A stretch of DNA of 64,000 bases, taken from NCBI GenBank assembly GCA_036265935.1, contig DATAOB010000126.1, positions 1 to 64,000 of the forward strand, in the 5' to 3' direction. Position 1 is the first letter of the stretch, and each line of letters starts with the position of its first letter. The DNA comes from JAFASC01 sp036265935 (GTDB lineage Bacteria; Pseudomonadota; Alphaproteobacteria; Rhizobiales; Beijerinckiaceae). The position numbers and the translations under genes were made by a program. The notes below the pieces were generated by a model. That model saw nothing but the letters and a program-made list of their open reading frames with translations. It was not told the origin of the DNA and did not search any database. Of this stretch, positions 15,557-24,577 are shown one piece after another.

Positions 15557-15620
15557 ATCAGCGACTCGCTCATCGCTCATTGCGAGGAGCATGCACCCAC
15601 GCGACGTCACAACGAAACCC

Positions 15621-15920
15621 TCAGGCCCCTGGAATCGGCGCGAAGAAGCATTTCGTCTCGCCGCCCCAGCGGCAGGCCCAAATGCCGCCATCGGGCGAGG
15701 GCTGCACGCGATCCCAGGCGATCGTCTCGCTCGTGTCGTCCAAGAGGTAACCGCCCTTTGTCGCATGGGCTTGGCTCACCGGCAGCAAGTGACAGTCGTT
15801 CTCGCCACAGCAATAGAGCTTGGTGCGTGGATCGACTCGCGAGTGATCCAGCCAGAAGTCGTGAGCGGCCGCCGGTAAGACGAGGTACGCCAGAGCAAAC
15901 GCGAATGCTCGTAACGTCAT
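15621..15920 (-). CDS. Small secreted cysteine-containing protein, unknown
   Basis: A 99-residue protein with a signal peptide cleaved after about residue 19 (LPAAAHDFW). The mature part has four cysteines (YCCGENDCH and WACRWGGETKC has further), with HLLP and a conserved-looking end CFFAPIPGA. Small proteins of this pattern are common as hypotheticals in Bradyrhizobium-like bacteria. It is expected in the periplasm with disulfides. Function unknown. It stands alone next to repeat elements. Confidence 0.65.
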   Translation of the reverse strand: MTLRAFAFALAYLVLPAAAHDFWLDHSRVDPRTKLYCCGENDCHLLPVSQAHATKGGYLLDDTSETIAWDRVQPSPDGGIWACRWGGETKCFFAPIPGA

Positions 15921-16059
15921 TGCGCATCTCCCGCATGAGAATCAGGGGCACGCGACTGCTTGCGAGCTGAAGCGAGGATTGTGCCAGAAGTGCGGGCGAA
16001 TCAGAAAAGGCGCGAACGAGTGGCCAGTTTCACACAGGCCCGCCATGCGGAGCCCGCAA

Positions 16060-16296
16060 TCAACCGCCTGTGCCCACGCGGGCATTCTCGACACAGGGCA
16101 CTTCCTGCGTCACTTCGGCGGCAAATGCGTCAAGCGAGGGCGCGGCATCGGCCGCATGTGCGGGCTTCCAGGTTCCGGGAACGTCGGCGCGGTAAGTCTG
16201 GTACCAGACCTTGCCGCCATCGATCCGCGTCACCTTGCGGTGCTGGTTCTCCGCCGTCGCATAGCAACGCCCGGTCTTGATCTCGTTCGTCTGCAT
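16060..16296 (-). CDS. Small hypothetical protein
   Basis: A 78-residue protein starting MQTNEIKTGRCYATAENQHR, with AAGAGGCGG as ribosome binding site. The first 45 residues (GRCYATAENQHRKVTRIDGGKVWYQTY) look like a small beta-barrel domain of the kind found in conserved hypotheticals. The tail is low in complexity. It starts 19 bases after the stop of the methyltransferase gene and is probably co-transcribed. No function assigned. Confidence 0.5.
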   Translation of the reverse strand: MQTNEIKTGRCYATAENQHRKVTRIDGGKVWYQTYRADVPGTWKPAHAADAAPSLDAFAAEVTQEVPCVENARVGTGG

Positions 16297-16315
16297 CAAC
16301 CGCCTCTTCCCCCGA

Positions 16316-16975
16316 TTATTTCGCGCCGTCACGAAAAGCCCAGACCTGGGTGCGCTTGATGTCCATGTCTTCGAGCGCCCGGGTCAGCGGGATGCGATAT
16401 TCGGCGAGCGCCTCGAGCCGGTCGCGCGCCAGATAAGTCCGTCCGGGATCGCCGATCAACACACGCGCGCCGCGCGTCGCCAGGGTTGCGAGCCACTCGG
16501 TGACGCGCTCGGCCATGTCGCGTTCATAGGAAACGTCGCCGGCCAGCACGACATCCCAGCCGTCATCCTGGCCGACGATATCGCCGGCGCGTGGGCTGAT
16601 CGCGGCGCCGTTCGCATCGGCATTGAGTTCAATCGCGGCGAGCGCGAATTCATCGATCTCGCTCGCCTCCACATCGGAAGCGCCGGCTAATGCGGCGGCG
16701 ATTGCAACAAGCCCCGAGCCGGATGCAAAATCGAGCATGCGCCGGCCGCGCGCGATTTCCGGACGATCGAGAATGTATCGCGCAAGCGCCTGACCGCCCG
16801 CCCAGGCAAATGCCCAGAACGGCGGCGGCAATCCCATTTCGCCGAGTTCTTCTTCTGTCTTCTCCCAGAGCGCGGTGGCTTCGTCGGCGAGGTAGAGCCG
16901 GATCTCCGGTGCGTGCGGCACGGTAACAAGCCGCGTATGGGCCCGGATGAAATCGGCTTTGTCAGGATCGGCCAT
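16316..16975 (-). CDS. Class I methyltransferase, ETF-beta lysine methyltransferase-like
   Basis: A 219-residue SAM-dependent methyltransferase. Motif I is MLDFASGSGLVAIAAA (about 90-105) and the catalytic-side motif WDVVLAGDVSYE (about 138-149). The N-terminal PPPFWAFAWAGGQALARYI is the signature of the protein-lysine methyltransferase group that includes the electron-transfer-flavoprotein beta methyltransferase. It is likely cytosolic and acts on lysines of ETF or a similar protein. The subfamily assignment is tentative. Confidence 0.8.
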   Translation of the reverse strand: MADPDKADFIRAHTRLVTVPHAPEIRLYLADEATALWEKTEEELGEMGLPPPFWAFAWAGGQALARYILDRPEIARGRRMLDFASGSGLVAIAAALAGASDVEASEIDEFALAAIELNADANGAAISPRAGDIVGQDDGWDVVLAGDVSYERDMAERVTEWLATLATRGARVLIGDPGRTYLARDRLEALAEYRIPLTRALEDMDIKRTQVWAFRDGAK

Positions 16976-17032
16976 GTGCTTGCCGGATCATCCGCACGTG
17001 CCTAGGCTCGCGTCAACGAAGAAGAGGCCGTG

Positions 17033-17779
17033 ATGCGTCTGCAGGGAAAGGCCGCCCTTATCACCGGTGCGGCGCGCGGTTTCGGCGCGGGCATCGCGGA
17101 AGTGTTTGCGCGCGAAGGTGCGCGGCTCGTGCTCACCGATATCGATGGCGAGGGCGTCAAGACGATTGCAAAGCACTTGGGCAACCATGCGATCGCGCTG
17201 TCCGCCGACGTCACGAATGCAAGCGATTGGCAGCAAACCGTCGAGGCTTGCGTCAAAAAATTCGGCCGCCTCGACATCGTCGTGAACAATGCCGGCACGT
17301 CCCACCTCAATCAGCCGCTGCTCGACGTATCCGAGCAGGAATTCGACCGCGTTTTCGCGGTTAACGTGAAATCGATCTACCTCTCTGCGCAGGCCGCGGT
17401 GCCAATCATGCGGAGCCAAGGCGGCGGCGTCTTCATCAATATCGGCTCGACGGCGGCGCTGCGGCCGCGTCCGGGGCTTGCCTGGTACAACGGCACCAAA
17501 GGCGCGGTGCATGTCATCTCGCGCACGATGGCGGTCGAGCTCGCGCCGGACAAAATCCGCGTCTGCGTCATCGCGCCGGTTGCCGGCGAGACGCCGCTTC
17601 TGCAAACCTTCATGGGCGAGGATACGCCGGAGCGCCGCGCCTCCTTCGTCGCCCCGATCCCGCTCGGGCGGTTCTCGACGCCCCGCGACGTCGCCAACAC
17701 GGCGCTGTTCCTCGCCTCGGACGAGGCAGGCTTCCTCACCGGCAACGTCGTTGAGGTCGACGGCGGGCGCTGTGTCTGA
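17033..17779 (+). CDS. Short-chain dehydrogenase/reductase (glucose-dehydrogenase/FabG-like)
   Basis: A 248-residue classical SDR with TGAARGFG, NNAGTSHLN, IGSTAALRP and YNGTK, ending VEVDGG. The start may be ATG at 17033 or the GTG just before it. FabG-like sequences of this sort have many substrates. It is divergent from the methyltransferase gene and no neighbour indicates a pathway. Confidence 0.85.
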   Translation: MRLQGKAALITGAARGFGAGIAEVFAREGARLVLTDIDGEGVKTIAKHLGNHAIALSADVTNASDWQQTVEACVKKFGRLDIVVNNAGTSHLNQPLLDVSEQEFDRVFAVNVKSIYLSAQAAVPIMRSQGGGVFINIGSTAALRPRPGLAWYNGTKGAVHVISRTMAVELAPDKIRVCVIAPVAGETPLLQTFMGEDTPERRASFVAPIPLGRFSTPRDVANTALFLASDEAGFLTGNVVEVDGGRCV

Positions 17780-17904
17780 GCGGCGGGCGGAAATGTCACA
17801 GGCGATCTGAAAGACCTACGGGCATCGCCGGCACTCTTGACCTCGGTCAGTGAGCTGTCGCATTGTGCAAACTGGAACAAAAGAGAAACATCGGGACGGG
17901 TAAG

Positions 17905-18351
17905 ATGGTACGGACAATTGCCGGCGCCTTCGCCGCTTTCCTCCTGACCGGCACATTGGCCGCTCCGCTTCTCGCGCGCCCGCTGGTCCCGGCGGAGCGG
18001 CGCGCCTTCCCGTATTCCGGCGCATTGCCGAGTTGCGCCGACCCTGGCGTCCTCGAGCGCGTCAGCTCGCAATTTGCCGGCGTCGAGGACGAGTACTGGA
18101 AATCCGAGCTCAGGATCGTGAGCTACGATTACATTCGCGAGGTCAGTTATCGCGGCGACGGGCTCGATCTCATTCCGCGCCGCTATTGCAAGGCCAAAGG
18201 CGTCTTCAGCGACGGCCGCATCCGCCCCGTCTCCTACAATATCGGTGAGGAACTCGGTTTCTCGAGCTACGGGTTTGGCGTCGAGCTTTGCGTCGGTGGG
18301 CTTGATCGCGAATTCGCCTATGCGCCGTTTTGCAAGATGGTGCAGCCCTAG
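17905..18351 (+). CDS. Secreted four-cysteine protein, unknown
   Basis: A 148-residue protein starting MVRTIAGAFAAFLL with a signal peptide ending near LLARP. The mature part holds four cysteines (PSCADP, RRYCKAKG, ELCVGG, PFCKM), enough for two disulfides, and is rich in Tyr and Arg. The start fits the signal peptide better than the more upstream ATG at 17863. It ends 26 bases before the RNase T2 gene and points the same way, so both secreted proteins are probably made together. Confidence 0.65.
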   Translation: MVRTIAGAFAAFLLTGTLAAPLLARPLVPAERRAFPYSGALPSCADPGVLERVSSQFAGVEDEYWKSELRIVSYDYIREVSYRGDGLDLIPRRYCKAKGVFSDGRIRPVSYNIGEELGFSSYGFGVELCVGGLDREFAYAPFCKMVQP

Positions 18352-18377
18352 AACTTTCTTTGCGTGAGAGCGTAGCG

Positions 18378-19142
18378 ATGCGTTTACCTGCATTTCTCTT
18401 GCTTGCAGCCGGCCTGTCGCTCACGAGTGGCGCATTCGCTCAAGCTGAGAAGCCCGCCGATAGCGGCTGCATTCTCGACAATTGCGCCGACAAGAAGCCG
18501 ATGCCGGCGCAAGCCGCGCAGCCCGCGACGGCCTCGCCCGAGCGCCCCCGTCCGCGTGGCGCCAGCCGCCCCGGCGATTTCGATTTCTATGTCCTCTCGC
18601 TCTCCTGGTCGCCGGGCTTCTGCGAGACGAGTGGCGCGGAGAAGCATCGCAGCCAATGTAATGAGAGCTCTGGATTAGGGTTTGTCATGCATGGCCTCTG
18701 GCCGCAATACGAGAGCGGGTTCCCCTCCGATTGCGGACCGGCCGGGCGCTCTCCATCGCGCATTGCGCTCGAAGGTGCGAAGGGAGTCTATCCCGACCTA
18801 AATCTCGCGCGTTATGAATGGCGAAAGCACGGGACCTGTTCGGACAAGAGTCCGACCGATTACTTCGCCGACGCGCGCCGCGCGCGAGAGGCGATCGAGA
18901 TTCCTCAGCCTTTCCGCGCGGCATCGGACAAACAGACCTGGACGCCGATCGATATCGAGCGCGCTTTCATCGCGTCAAATCCGAAGCTGCGGCCGGATAT
19001 GATGGCGATATCCTGCCGGCGCGGCGTCCTCGAAGAAGTGCGCATCTGCTTCTCCAAGGATTTGCGCGAGTTCCACACATGTACGGAAGTCTCACGGGGA
19101 TCGTGCCGCACGCGCGAGCTGCGTGTGCCCGCGCCACTCTAA
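18378..19142 (+). CDS. Secreted ribonuclease T2
   Basis: A 254-residue protein with signal peptide (1-22, GAFAQ) and a proline/alanine linker to about residue 65. The two catalytic segments are FVMHGLWPQY (His105) and YEWRKHGTC (Glu147, His151). Eight or more cysteines suit disulfides in the periplasm. RNase T2 cleaves single-stranded RNA with little base preference. The start is chosen at MRLPAFLLL because the frame upstream lacks a signal peptide. Confidence 0.9.
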   Translation: MRLPAFLLLAAGLSLTSGAFAQAEKPADSGCILDNCADKKPMPAQAAQPATASPERPRPRGASRPGDFDFYVLSLSWSPGFCETSGAEKHRSQCNESSGLGFVMHGLWPQYESGFPSDCGPAGRSPSRIALEGAKGVYPDLNLARYEWRKHGTCSDKSPTDYFADARRAREAIEIPQPFRAASDKQTWTPIDIERAFIASNPKLRPDMMAISCRRGVLEEVRICFSKDLREFHTCTEVSRGSCRTRELRVPAPL

Positions 19143-19151
19143 TTCGCGCGG

Positions 19152-20003
19152 GTGAACTATCGGCACGGTTTTCACGCCGGCAATTTTGCCGATGTGTTCA
19201 AGCACGTTTTTCTCACGCGGATTCTGCTTTATCTCGCACGTAAGGACGCGGGTTTTCGCGTGATCGATACGCATGCAGGCGAGGGCGAATACGATCTCTA
19301 CTCTGACGAGGCGATCCGCGGCGGCGAATGGCAAGACGGGATCGCCCGGCTTGCCGATCTCAGCAATGTCGACGAGCGCGCGCGCGAGTTGCTGCAGCCT
19401 TATCTCGACATCGTCGGTCCGCTCCGCAGCGAAGGGCGGCCAGCGCGTTATCCTGGGTCGCCGCGTATCATCCAGGCGCTGATGCGGGCGCAGGATCGCG
19501 CCACGTTCTGCGAATTGCATGCGGAAGCATTTTCGGAGCTGCTCGCCAATTTCCGCCGCGACCCTCGGATTGCGTGCTTAAATCTCGACGGCTATATGGG
19601 CCTGAAGGCAGGCGCCCCGCCGAAGGAGCGTCGCGGGCTCGTGCTGATCGATCCGCCTTTCGAACGCACGAACGAGCTCGACCTTGCATGGAGCGCGCTC
19701 CTGGTGGCGCATGCGAAATGGCCGAGGGGAATTTACGCGCTCTGGTATCCGGTAAAGGACGCCCGTGCGATGGCGGCCTTCGCGAAACAGGTCGCGCGAA
19801 GCGGTATCAGACGCGTGCTGCGCCTGGAACTCGCCGTGGACGATGCTATCGCCGGCGGCGAGCTGGCACGCGCCGGGCTCATCCTCATCAATCCGCCTCA
19901 CGTGCTGAAAGGAGAAGCCGCGGTCCTGCTTCCGGCACTCGCGAGCAAGCTCGCACGGACTTGGCGTGCCGAGGGCATTTGCGATTGGCTCGCGGGCGAA
20001 TAG
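19152..20003 (+). CDS. rlmJ: 23S rRNA (adenine(2030)-N6)-methyltransferase RlmJ
   Basis: A 283-residue enzyme starting with GTG as MNYRHGFHAGNFADVFKH, the signature N-terminus of RlmJ. Then come VIDTHAGEGEYDL (SAM loop) and VLIDPPFE (the N6-adenine methylation motif DPPF). Length is as expected. It methylates A2030 of 23S rRNA before ribosome assembly. The gene begins 9 bases after the RNase T2 stop. Confidence 0.95.
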   Translation: MNYRHGFHAGNFADVFKHVFLTRILLYLARKDAGFRVIDTHAGEGEYDLYSDEAIRGGEWQDGIARLADLSNVDERARELLQPYLDIVGPLRSEGRPARYPGSPRIIQALMRAQDRATFCELHAEAFSELLANFRRDPRIACLNLDGYMGLKAGAPPKERRGLVLIDPPFERTNELDLAWSALLVAHAKWPRGIYALWYPVKDARAMAAFAKQVARSGIRRVLRLELAVDDAIAGGELARAGLILINPPHVLKGEAAVLLPALASKLARTWRAEGICDWLAGE

Positions 20004-20075
20004 CGGCGCGCTTGCCAGCCCGCGGCAGGTGGGGCACACCGAGGCCGCACTAACGACCCGCCAAAGGACACGCCC

Positions 20076-20678
20076 ATGATGATCCTGCGCTCGTCGCCGC
20101 CTTCGCCATTCGGCCGCAAAGTGCGGATCGCGCTCATCCATCTCGGGCTCGCCGACCGCGTCGAGATCGTCGCGACCGACACGTCGAGCAAGAGCGACAC
20201 GATCCGCAAGCAAAATCCGCTCGGCAAAATCCCGACCCTGATCACCGAAAGTGGCAAGGCGCTCTACGACAGCCGCGTCATTCTCGACTATCTCGATCAC
20301 CTCACCGGCGGCGGCCGCATCGTTCCGCTCGACCCGGATGAGCGCTTCCATGCGCTGACGCTGCAGGCGCTTGCCGACGGCATTCTCGATGCCTCCATCC
20401 TGCGCGTGTACGAGCGGCGATATCGCTCCGAGGAGCAAGTCGTCGACAGCTGGCTCGAATATCAGGCGGGCAAAGTCGAGCGTGCGCTGACCACGCTCGA
20501 AGCATTGCCGCCGGGCGCGCAAGTCGATGTCGGGACCATCGCGCTTGCCTGCGCGCTCGGATACCAGGACCTGCGTTTTGCCGGCACCTGGCGAGGCATT
20601 TATCCGCGTCTCGTCGGCTGGCTCGATGCATTTGCCGCTTCCGTTCCGGCCTTCGAGCAAACGCGCTTCGTTGAGTGA
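20076..20678 (+). CDS. Glutathione S-transferase family protein
   Basis: A 200-residue two-domain GST. The thioredoxin-like domain starts LRSSPPSPFGRKVRIAL, where Ser residues rather than Cys or Tyr lie at the active site, and includes NPLGKIPTLI (cis-Pro) and YDSRVILDYLD. An all-helical C-terminal domain follows. Detoxification by glutathione conjugation or thiol chemistry is likely; the substrate is unknown. It is 6 bases upstream of an SDR gene. Confidence 0.9.
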   Translation: MMILRSSPPSPFGRKVRIALIHLGLADRVEIVATDTSSKSDTIRKQNPLGKIPTLITESGKALYDSRVILDYLDHLTGGGRIVPLDPDERFHALTLQALADGILDASILRVYERRYRSEEQVVDSWLEYQAGKVERALTTLEALPPGAQVDVGTIALACALGYQDLRFAGTWRGIYPRLVGWLDAFAASVPAFEQTRFVE

Positions 20679-20684
20679 GTCTGC

Positions 20685-21476
20685 ATGAAGCCGCCGGCCG
20701 GACGCGTGGCGATCGTCACCGGCGCCGCGCGGCGCATCGGCGCTGCCATCACGCAGCGGCTCGCGGCGGAAGGTTTCGCGGTCGCGCTGCACACCAGTCC
20801 GCCGAGCGAGAGCGAGGGGCAGAACGAAGCTGCGCGGATCCATGAGCGTGGCGACAAGGCCGTTACGATCGCTTGCGATCTTGCTGATGCAGACGCCGCG
20901 CGCATCCTGTTTGCCGAAGCCGAGCGTGCGTTCGGCCCGGTCACACTGCTCGTCAACAATGCATCTTTATTCGAGCCGGACGGCGCCGCGAATTTTTCAG
21001 CCGATCTGTTCGATCGACACATCGCGGTGAATTTACGCGCGCCGCTTTTGCTCGCGCAGGAAATGCGGCGTCGCCTGCCGGGCGAGCGCGACGGCGCCAT
21101 CATCAACATCGCGGACCAACGCGTGCTGCGGCCAAATCCGCTCTACTTCACCTATTCGCTATCGAAGTCGGCGCTGTGGAGCGCCACGATCACCCTGGCG
21201 CAAACCTTCGCACCGCGAATTCGCGTCAATGCAATCGCGCCGGGGCCCGTGTTTCCGAACGTGCATGACGGCCCCGACGCCTTTGCCGAAGAGACCGCAT
21301 CCTTGCCGCTGCAACGCGCCGCCTCCGTCGAAGACATCTGCAACGCCGTGATCTATCTCGCCAATGCGCGCAGCGTCACGGGCCAGTTGATCGCCGTCGA
21401 CGGCGGTCAGCACATTGCGTGGGAAACACCGGATATTCTGGGACTCAGTCGGCGCTCGGCAGGCGGCGAATCGTGA
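20685..21476 (+). CDS. Short-chain dehydrogenase, pteridine reductase/FolM-like
   Basis: A 263-residue SDR whose nucleotide loop reads TGAARRIG, the RR-containing form found in pteridine reductases and FolM. NNASLFEPD, IADQR and YSLSK follow. FolM-type enzymes make tetrahydromonapterin or back up dihydrofolate reductase. It is coupled to a GST gene. Its last 32 bases overlap the 3' end of the convergent gene 21445-21705. Substrate tentative. Confidence 0.75.
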   Translation: MKPPAGRVAIVTGAARRIGAAITQRLAAEGFAVALHTSPPSESEGQNEAARIHERGDKAVTIACDLADADAARILFAEAERAFGPVTLLVNNASLFEPDGAANFSADLFDRHIAVNLRAPLLLAQEMRRRLPGERDGAIINIADQRVLRPNPLYFTYSLSKSALWSATITLAQTFAPRIRVNAIAPGPVFPNVHDGPDAFAEETASLPLQRAASVEDICNAVIYLANARSVTGQLIAVDGGQHIAWETPDILGLSRRSAGGES

Positions 21477-21705
21477 ATTCGATCTGGCCGTCGGCAAGTT
21501 CGCGCCAGAATTCGATCTCGGTCATGTAGGCGGCCTTCGGATAGCGATCGAACCATTCGCGCGCTTTGGCACGCGCTTCGAGGCGCGGCAGCGTGAACGT
21601 CTCGCGCCGCCAGAGGCTCGAGGAGGTGCGCTCGCTCGTTGCCGAACGGCTTCTCTCGGCGAGGCGGCTAGCTAGGCCTGCGGGCCGTTTGCTTTCGAGG
21701 CTCAT
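21445..21705 (-). CDS. Small conserved hypothetical protein
   Basis: An 86-residue protein starting MSLESKRPAGLASRLAER, preceded by GAGGTG. The N-terminal 35 residues are basic and probably disordered; then comes a compact part FTLPRLEARAKAREWFDRYP and FWRELADGQIEFTIRRLPSAD. Similar proteins are widespread in Bradyrhizobium-like bacteria, without known function. It overlaps the SDR gene on the other strand at the 3' ends. Confidence 0.7.
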   Translation of the reverse strand: MSLESKRPAGLASRLAERSRSATSERTSSSLWRRETFTLPRLEARAKAREWFDRYPKAAYMTEIEFWRELADGQIEFTIRRLPSAD

Positions 21706-21751
21706 ACGCACCTCAGGAACACGACTCTGACGAAGATAGCGCGGCTTGGCC

Positions 21752-23023
21752 TCAAGTAGGAGTCCGCGCCTCCGAGGCCCGCGCGACCTCGGCAAGGACC
21801 TCGTCGAGGAGGCGAGCCACAGCCACCGGATCCTTCGGGAATCCCGCGCGTATCCAGCGCGCCTGCAAGGACTTGAGCGCGGCGCCGACGAGCTTCCCGC
21901 GCACCCGCCCGCTCGCCATCACGTCCTCGCCGGTCAGGGGCAGGTGCGGCTCGGCCGCTTTGGCAAGAAACTCCGCGGCGGCGCGCCAGGCGGGATCATC
22001 GGACGATGCGTCGCTCGCCGCCTGCGCCAACGCGAGCGCGTCACTTGCCGCCGCGCGGCCGGCGAGGAAAAGCTGCGTACGTAAATCGCGCTCGTCCGGC
22101 ACCGTATCGCGATTGCGCCAGACAAGGCTGGCGTCGGCGAGTGCGACGAGCCGTTTGTATTCGACATTCGATAATCGCAATCGCTCGCGCAAGCGATCGG
22201 CATCTTCGCGCACCGAAACGGCGAGGGCGCCGAGACGCAGCACCGCGTCACCAGCGGTGCGTTCGATCTCGGCCAATCGCGCGAACAAAGCCGGGTAGGC
22301 GATCCCGCCGAAGATGCGCTCGAAAAATCCTGCGTCGGAAATTCCCTGCACGACTTCGCCGGCGCGGCGCGCGATGACGAGCTTCATGATCTCCATGCGA
22401 ATGCGCTCGGCCGACAGCACCGCGAGTCCTTCGCGCTCGCCGATCGTCGCGTCGAGACCGGCACGGTCGAGCGGTCCCTCGCCATAGGCAGCATGGAAAC
22501 GAAAGAAGCGCAGGATGCGCAGATAATCTTCGCGGATGCGCTGTCGCGGATCGCCGATGAAGCGCACGCGCCGCGCTTCGAGATCGGCCAGTCCGCCAAC
22601 CGGATCATGCAAGACATGATCCGCCGAAACCGACAGCGCATTCAGGGTGAAATCGCGGCGTCGCGCATCTTCATCGAAATTGCGGCCGAACCGCACGGTG
22701 GCGCGGCGGCCGTCCGTCGCGATGTCTTCACGCAGGGTTGTGACTTCAAAAGGCCGCCCGCGGACGACGACAGTCACCGTGCCGTGCTCGATTCCGGTCG
22801 GCACCGGCTTGAAACCAGCCTTTTGCGCGCGGGCGCTAACGCTCTCGGGCCGCGCCGTTGTGGCGAGATCGACGTCGCCGACCGGCAATCCCATCAGCGC
22901 ATTGCGGACGGCGCCGCCGACGATGCGCGTCTCCTCGCCGCCGCCGTTCATCACGTCCATGATGTCGCGCAGCCGGCGGCTGCCGAACAAAGTTGCGATG
23001 GCTTTGTCGGATGCCGCGTTCAT
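21752..23023 (-). CDS. cca: CCA tRNA nucleotidyltransferase / poly(A) polymerase family
   Basis: A 423-residue class II nucleotidyltransferase. The head domain has VGGAVRNALMGLPVGDVDLAT with the two catalytic Asp residues (DVD), then RDFTLNALS and RVRFIGDPRQRIREDYLRILRFFRF. A long helical tail follows. It adds or repairs the CCA end of tRNA. The start overlaps the end of the DUF6111 gene by 4 bases, within a four-gene operon with Nudix and DUF1285 genes. Confidence 0.93.
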   Translation of the reverse strand: MNAASDKAIATLFGSRRLRDIMDVMNGGGEETRIVGGAVRNALMGLPVGDVDLATTARPESVSARAQKAGFKPVPTGIEHGTVTVVVRGRPFEVTTLREDIATDGRRATVRFGRNFDEDARRRDFTLNALSVSADHVLHDPVGGLADLEARRVRFIGDPRQRIREDYLRILRFFRFHAAYGEGPLDRAGLDATIGEREGLAVLSAERIRMEIMKLVIARRAGEVVQGISDAGFFERIFGGIAYPALFARLAEIERTAGDAVLRLGALAVSVREDADRLRERLRLSNVEYKRLVALADASLVWRNRDTVPDERDLRTQLFLAGRAAASDALALAQAASDASSDDPAWRAAAEFLAKAAEPHLPLTGEDVMASGRVRGKLVGAALKSLQARWIRAGFPKDPVAVARLLDEVLAEVARASEARTPT

Positions 23024-23280
23024 TCGAAATGGCCGGGCACCAGGCGCCCCTTTTCGACATGGGCTGGGACGTACGCGCCTTGCTCGCGCGGCGCGAACAC
23101 GCCCAAGACAATCACACCGACGACGGCAACGGCAAGCCCCGCCAGCGCCAGGGTCGCGACGCGGCTATGCGACCAGGCCTCAACAGCGAACGGGTAGCGC
23201 TGCCGCACCGACATGTACAGGATGTAGACAGCGAAAGGGAGAGCAAAGAGAAGCGCCGGTTCAAGGAGAACGCGCAACAT
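23020..23280 (-). CDS. DUF6111-family small membrane protein
   Basis: An 86-residue protein starting MLRVLLEPALLFALPFAVY. Two membrane helices span residues 5-22 and about 41-62. A short C-terminal tail ends PAHVEKGRLVPGHFE. It resembles the DUF6111 family of Hyphomicrobiales. The gene starts within the stop codon region of the Nudix gene and overlaps cca by 4 bases. Function unknown. Confidence 0.75.
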   Translation of the reverse strand: MLRVLLEPALLFALPFAVYILYMSVRQRYPFAVEAWSHSRVATLALAGLAVAVVGVIVLGVFAPREQGAYVPAHVEKGRLVPGHFE

Positions 23281-23954
23281 CAGAGATGCAATTTCTCGTA
23301 AAGACCGCGGACGATTCCCGCCGTGGCGCCCCAAATATAGCGCTCGTTCCACGGCATTGCATAAAAATGCCGCGTGGTGCCGCGCCACTCGCGCGAATGG
23401 CGTTGATGATTTTCCGGCTGCATCAAAAAGGCGAGCGGCACCTCGAACGTGTCGTGCACTTCGTTCGTGTTGACGAGCAGATCGAAAGGCGGCGTGACCA
23501 GCGCGACGACGGGCAGGATGCGAAAGCCGGTGCCAGTCAGATAGGGATCGAGATAGCCGATCGGCTCGACGTGATGCGGATTAAGCCCGATCTCCTCTTG
23601 CGTCTCGCGCAAAGCCGCTTGGCAAGGCGTCTCGCCTTCGTCCACCTTGCCGCCGGGAAAAGCAATCTGGCCGGAATGCTGGCGAAGCTCGCTCGACCGC
23701 GTCGTCATCAGCACGGTCGCATCGGCTTCGCGTTCGACGAGGGGCACGAGCACCGCCGCGAGCCGCGCACTCGACGCGACGGTTTGCGCCTGCATGTTCG
23801 CTTGATTGAGGACGTGATCGCCGTATCTAGGGGTCACGCTGAAATCGAGCGCATCGGTGGCGAGATCGAGCGAGAGACGCTGACGGGCGCGCGCGATGAT
23901 TTCCGCAGTCGGCAGAGTCCGGGGCTCGGCTCGCGTTTTGGCGGTCACGTTCAC
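23280..23954 (-). CDS. Nudix hydrolase, CoA pyrophosphatase type
   Basis: A 224-residue protein. The Nudix box runs GGKVDEGETPCQAALRETQ then EEIGL, and HSGQIAFPGG just before it with the LLTTRSSELRQHSGQ-type segment is characteristic of CoA diphosphatases (NUDT7/NudL). It hydrolyses CoA or acyl-CoA at the diphosphate. It overlaps both neighbours and sits in the DUF1285-Nudix-DUF6111-cca operon. Confidence 0.9.
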   Translation of the reverse strand: MNVTAKTRAEPRTLPTAEIIARARQRLSLDLATDALDFSVTPRYGDHVLNQANMQAQTVASSARLAAVLVPLVEREADATVLMTTRSSELRQHSGQIAFPGGKVDEGETPCQAALRETQEEIGLNPHHVEPIGYLDPYLTGTGFRILPVVALVTPPFDLLVNTNEVHDTFEVPLAFLMQPENHQRHSREWRGTTRHFYAMPWNERYIWGATAGIVRGLYEKLHL

Positions 23955-24577
23955 GACAGCGTTTCCAACTGATCGGCGTGGATCATCGGAAAAAATACGC
24001 CATTGGATGCGATGCCAAACATATCTTGGCCATTGACGCCGCGGGTCTCGCCGAGTTCGACGAGATCATAGAAGAGCGCGCGCTTGACCAGCGCCCAAAG
24101 GTCGGCGCGCACATGCACATAAGGTTTCAATCCGCCCGATTCACCCGGTTCGAAGCGCATGGGATGATCGGGGCCGGCCTCCACCCAATCCTCCACATTG
24201 GTCCGGAACCGCAGGGTACGACCGTTTTCTCCCGTTTCTTTGGCGAGCTCGACTGCGAGAAATGGCGCATCCTCGACCTTGATGCCGACCTTCTCGACCG
24301 GTGTCACCAGGACGTAGCGATCCTCGTCCTTGCGCAGAATGGTCGAGAAGAGCTGCACCAGCGCCGGCCGCCCGATCGGCGTGCCGTTGTAGAACCAAGT
24401 GCCGTCGCGGGCGATGCGCATGTCGATATCGCCGCAGAAATCCGGATTCCAGAGATGGACCGGCGGCAGCCGGCGCCGCTCGCCTCCGGCGGCGCGCGCC
24501 GCCTCCGTCAGGCCCTCGAGCCCGCGCGTCGCGGAGGAAGGTGCTGTCTCGCCGCCTGTATGAGCCTCTTGCGCCAT
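23951..24577 (-). CDS. DUF1285 domain protein
   Basis: A 208-residue soluble protein. After a 35-residue variable start comes the DUF1285 domain, with LWNPDFCGDIDMRIARDGTW, FYNGTPIGRPALVQLFSTIL and a C-terminal FGIASNGVFFPM. The family is widespread in proteobacteria and structurally known, but lacks a function. It is the first gene of the operon ending with cca, overlapping the Nudix start by 4 bases. Confidence 0.85.
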   Translation of the reverse strand: MAQEAHTGGETAPSSATRGLEGLTEAARAAGGERRRLPPVHLWNPDFCGDIDMRIARDGTWFYNGTPIGRPALVQLFSTILRKDEDRYVLVTPVEKVGIKVEDAPFLAVELAKETGENGRTLRFRTNVEDWVEAGPDHPMRFEPGESGGLKPYVHVRADLWALVKRALFYDLVELGETRGVNGQDMFGIASNGVFFPMIHADQLETLS

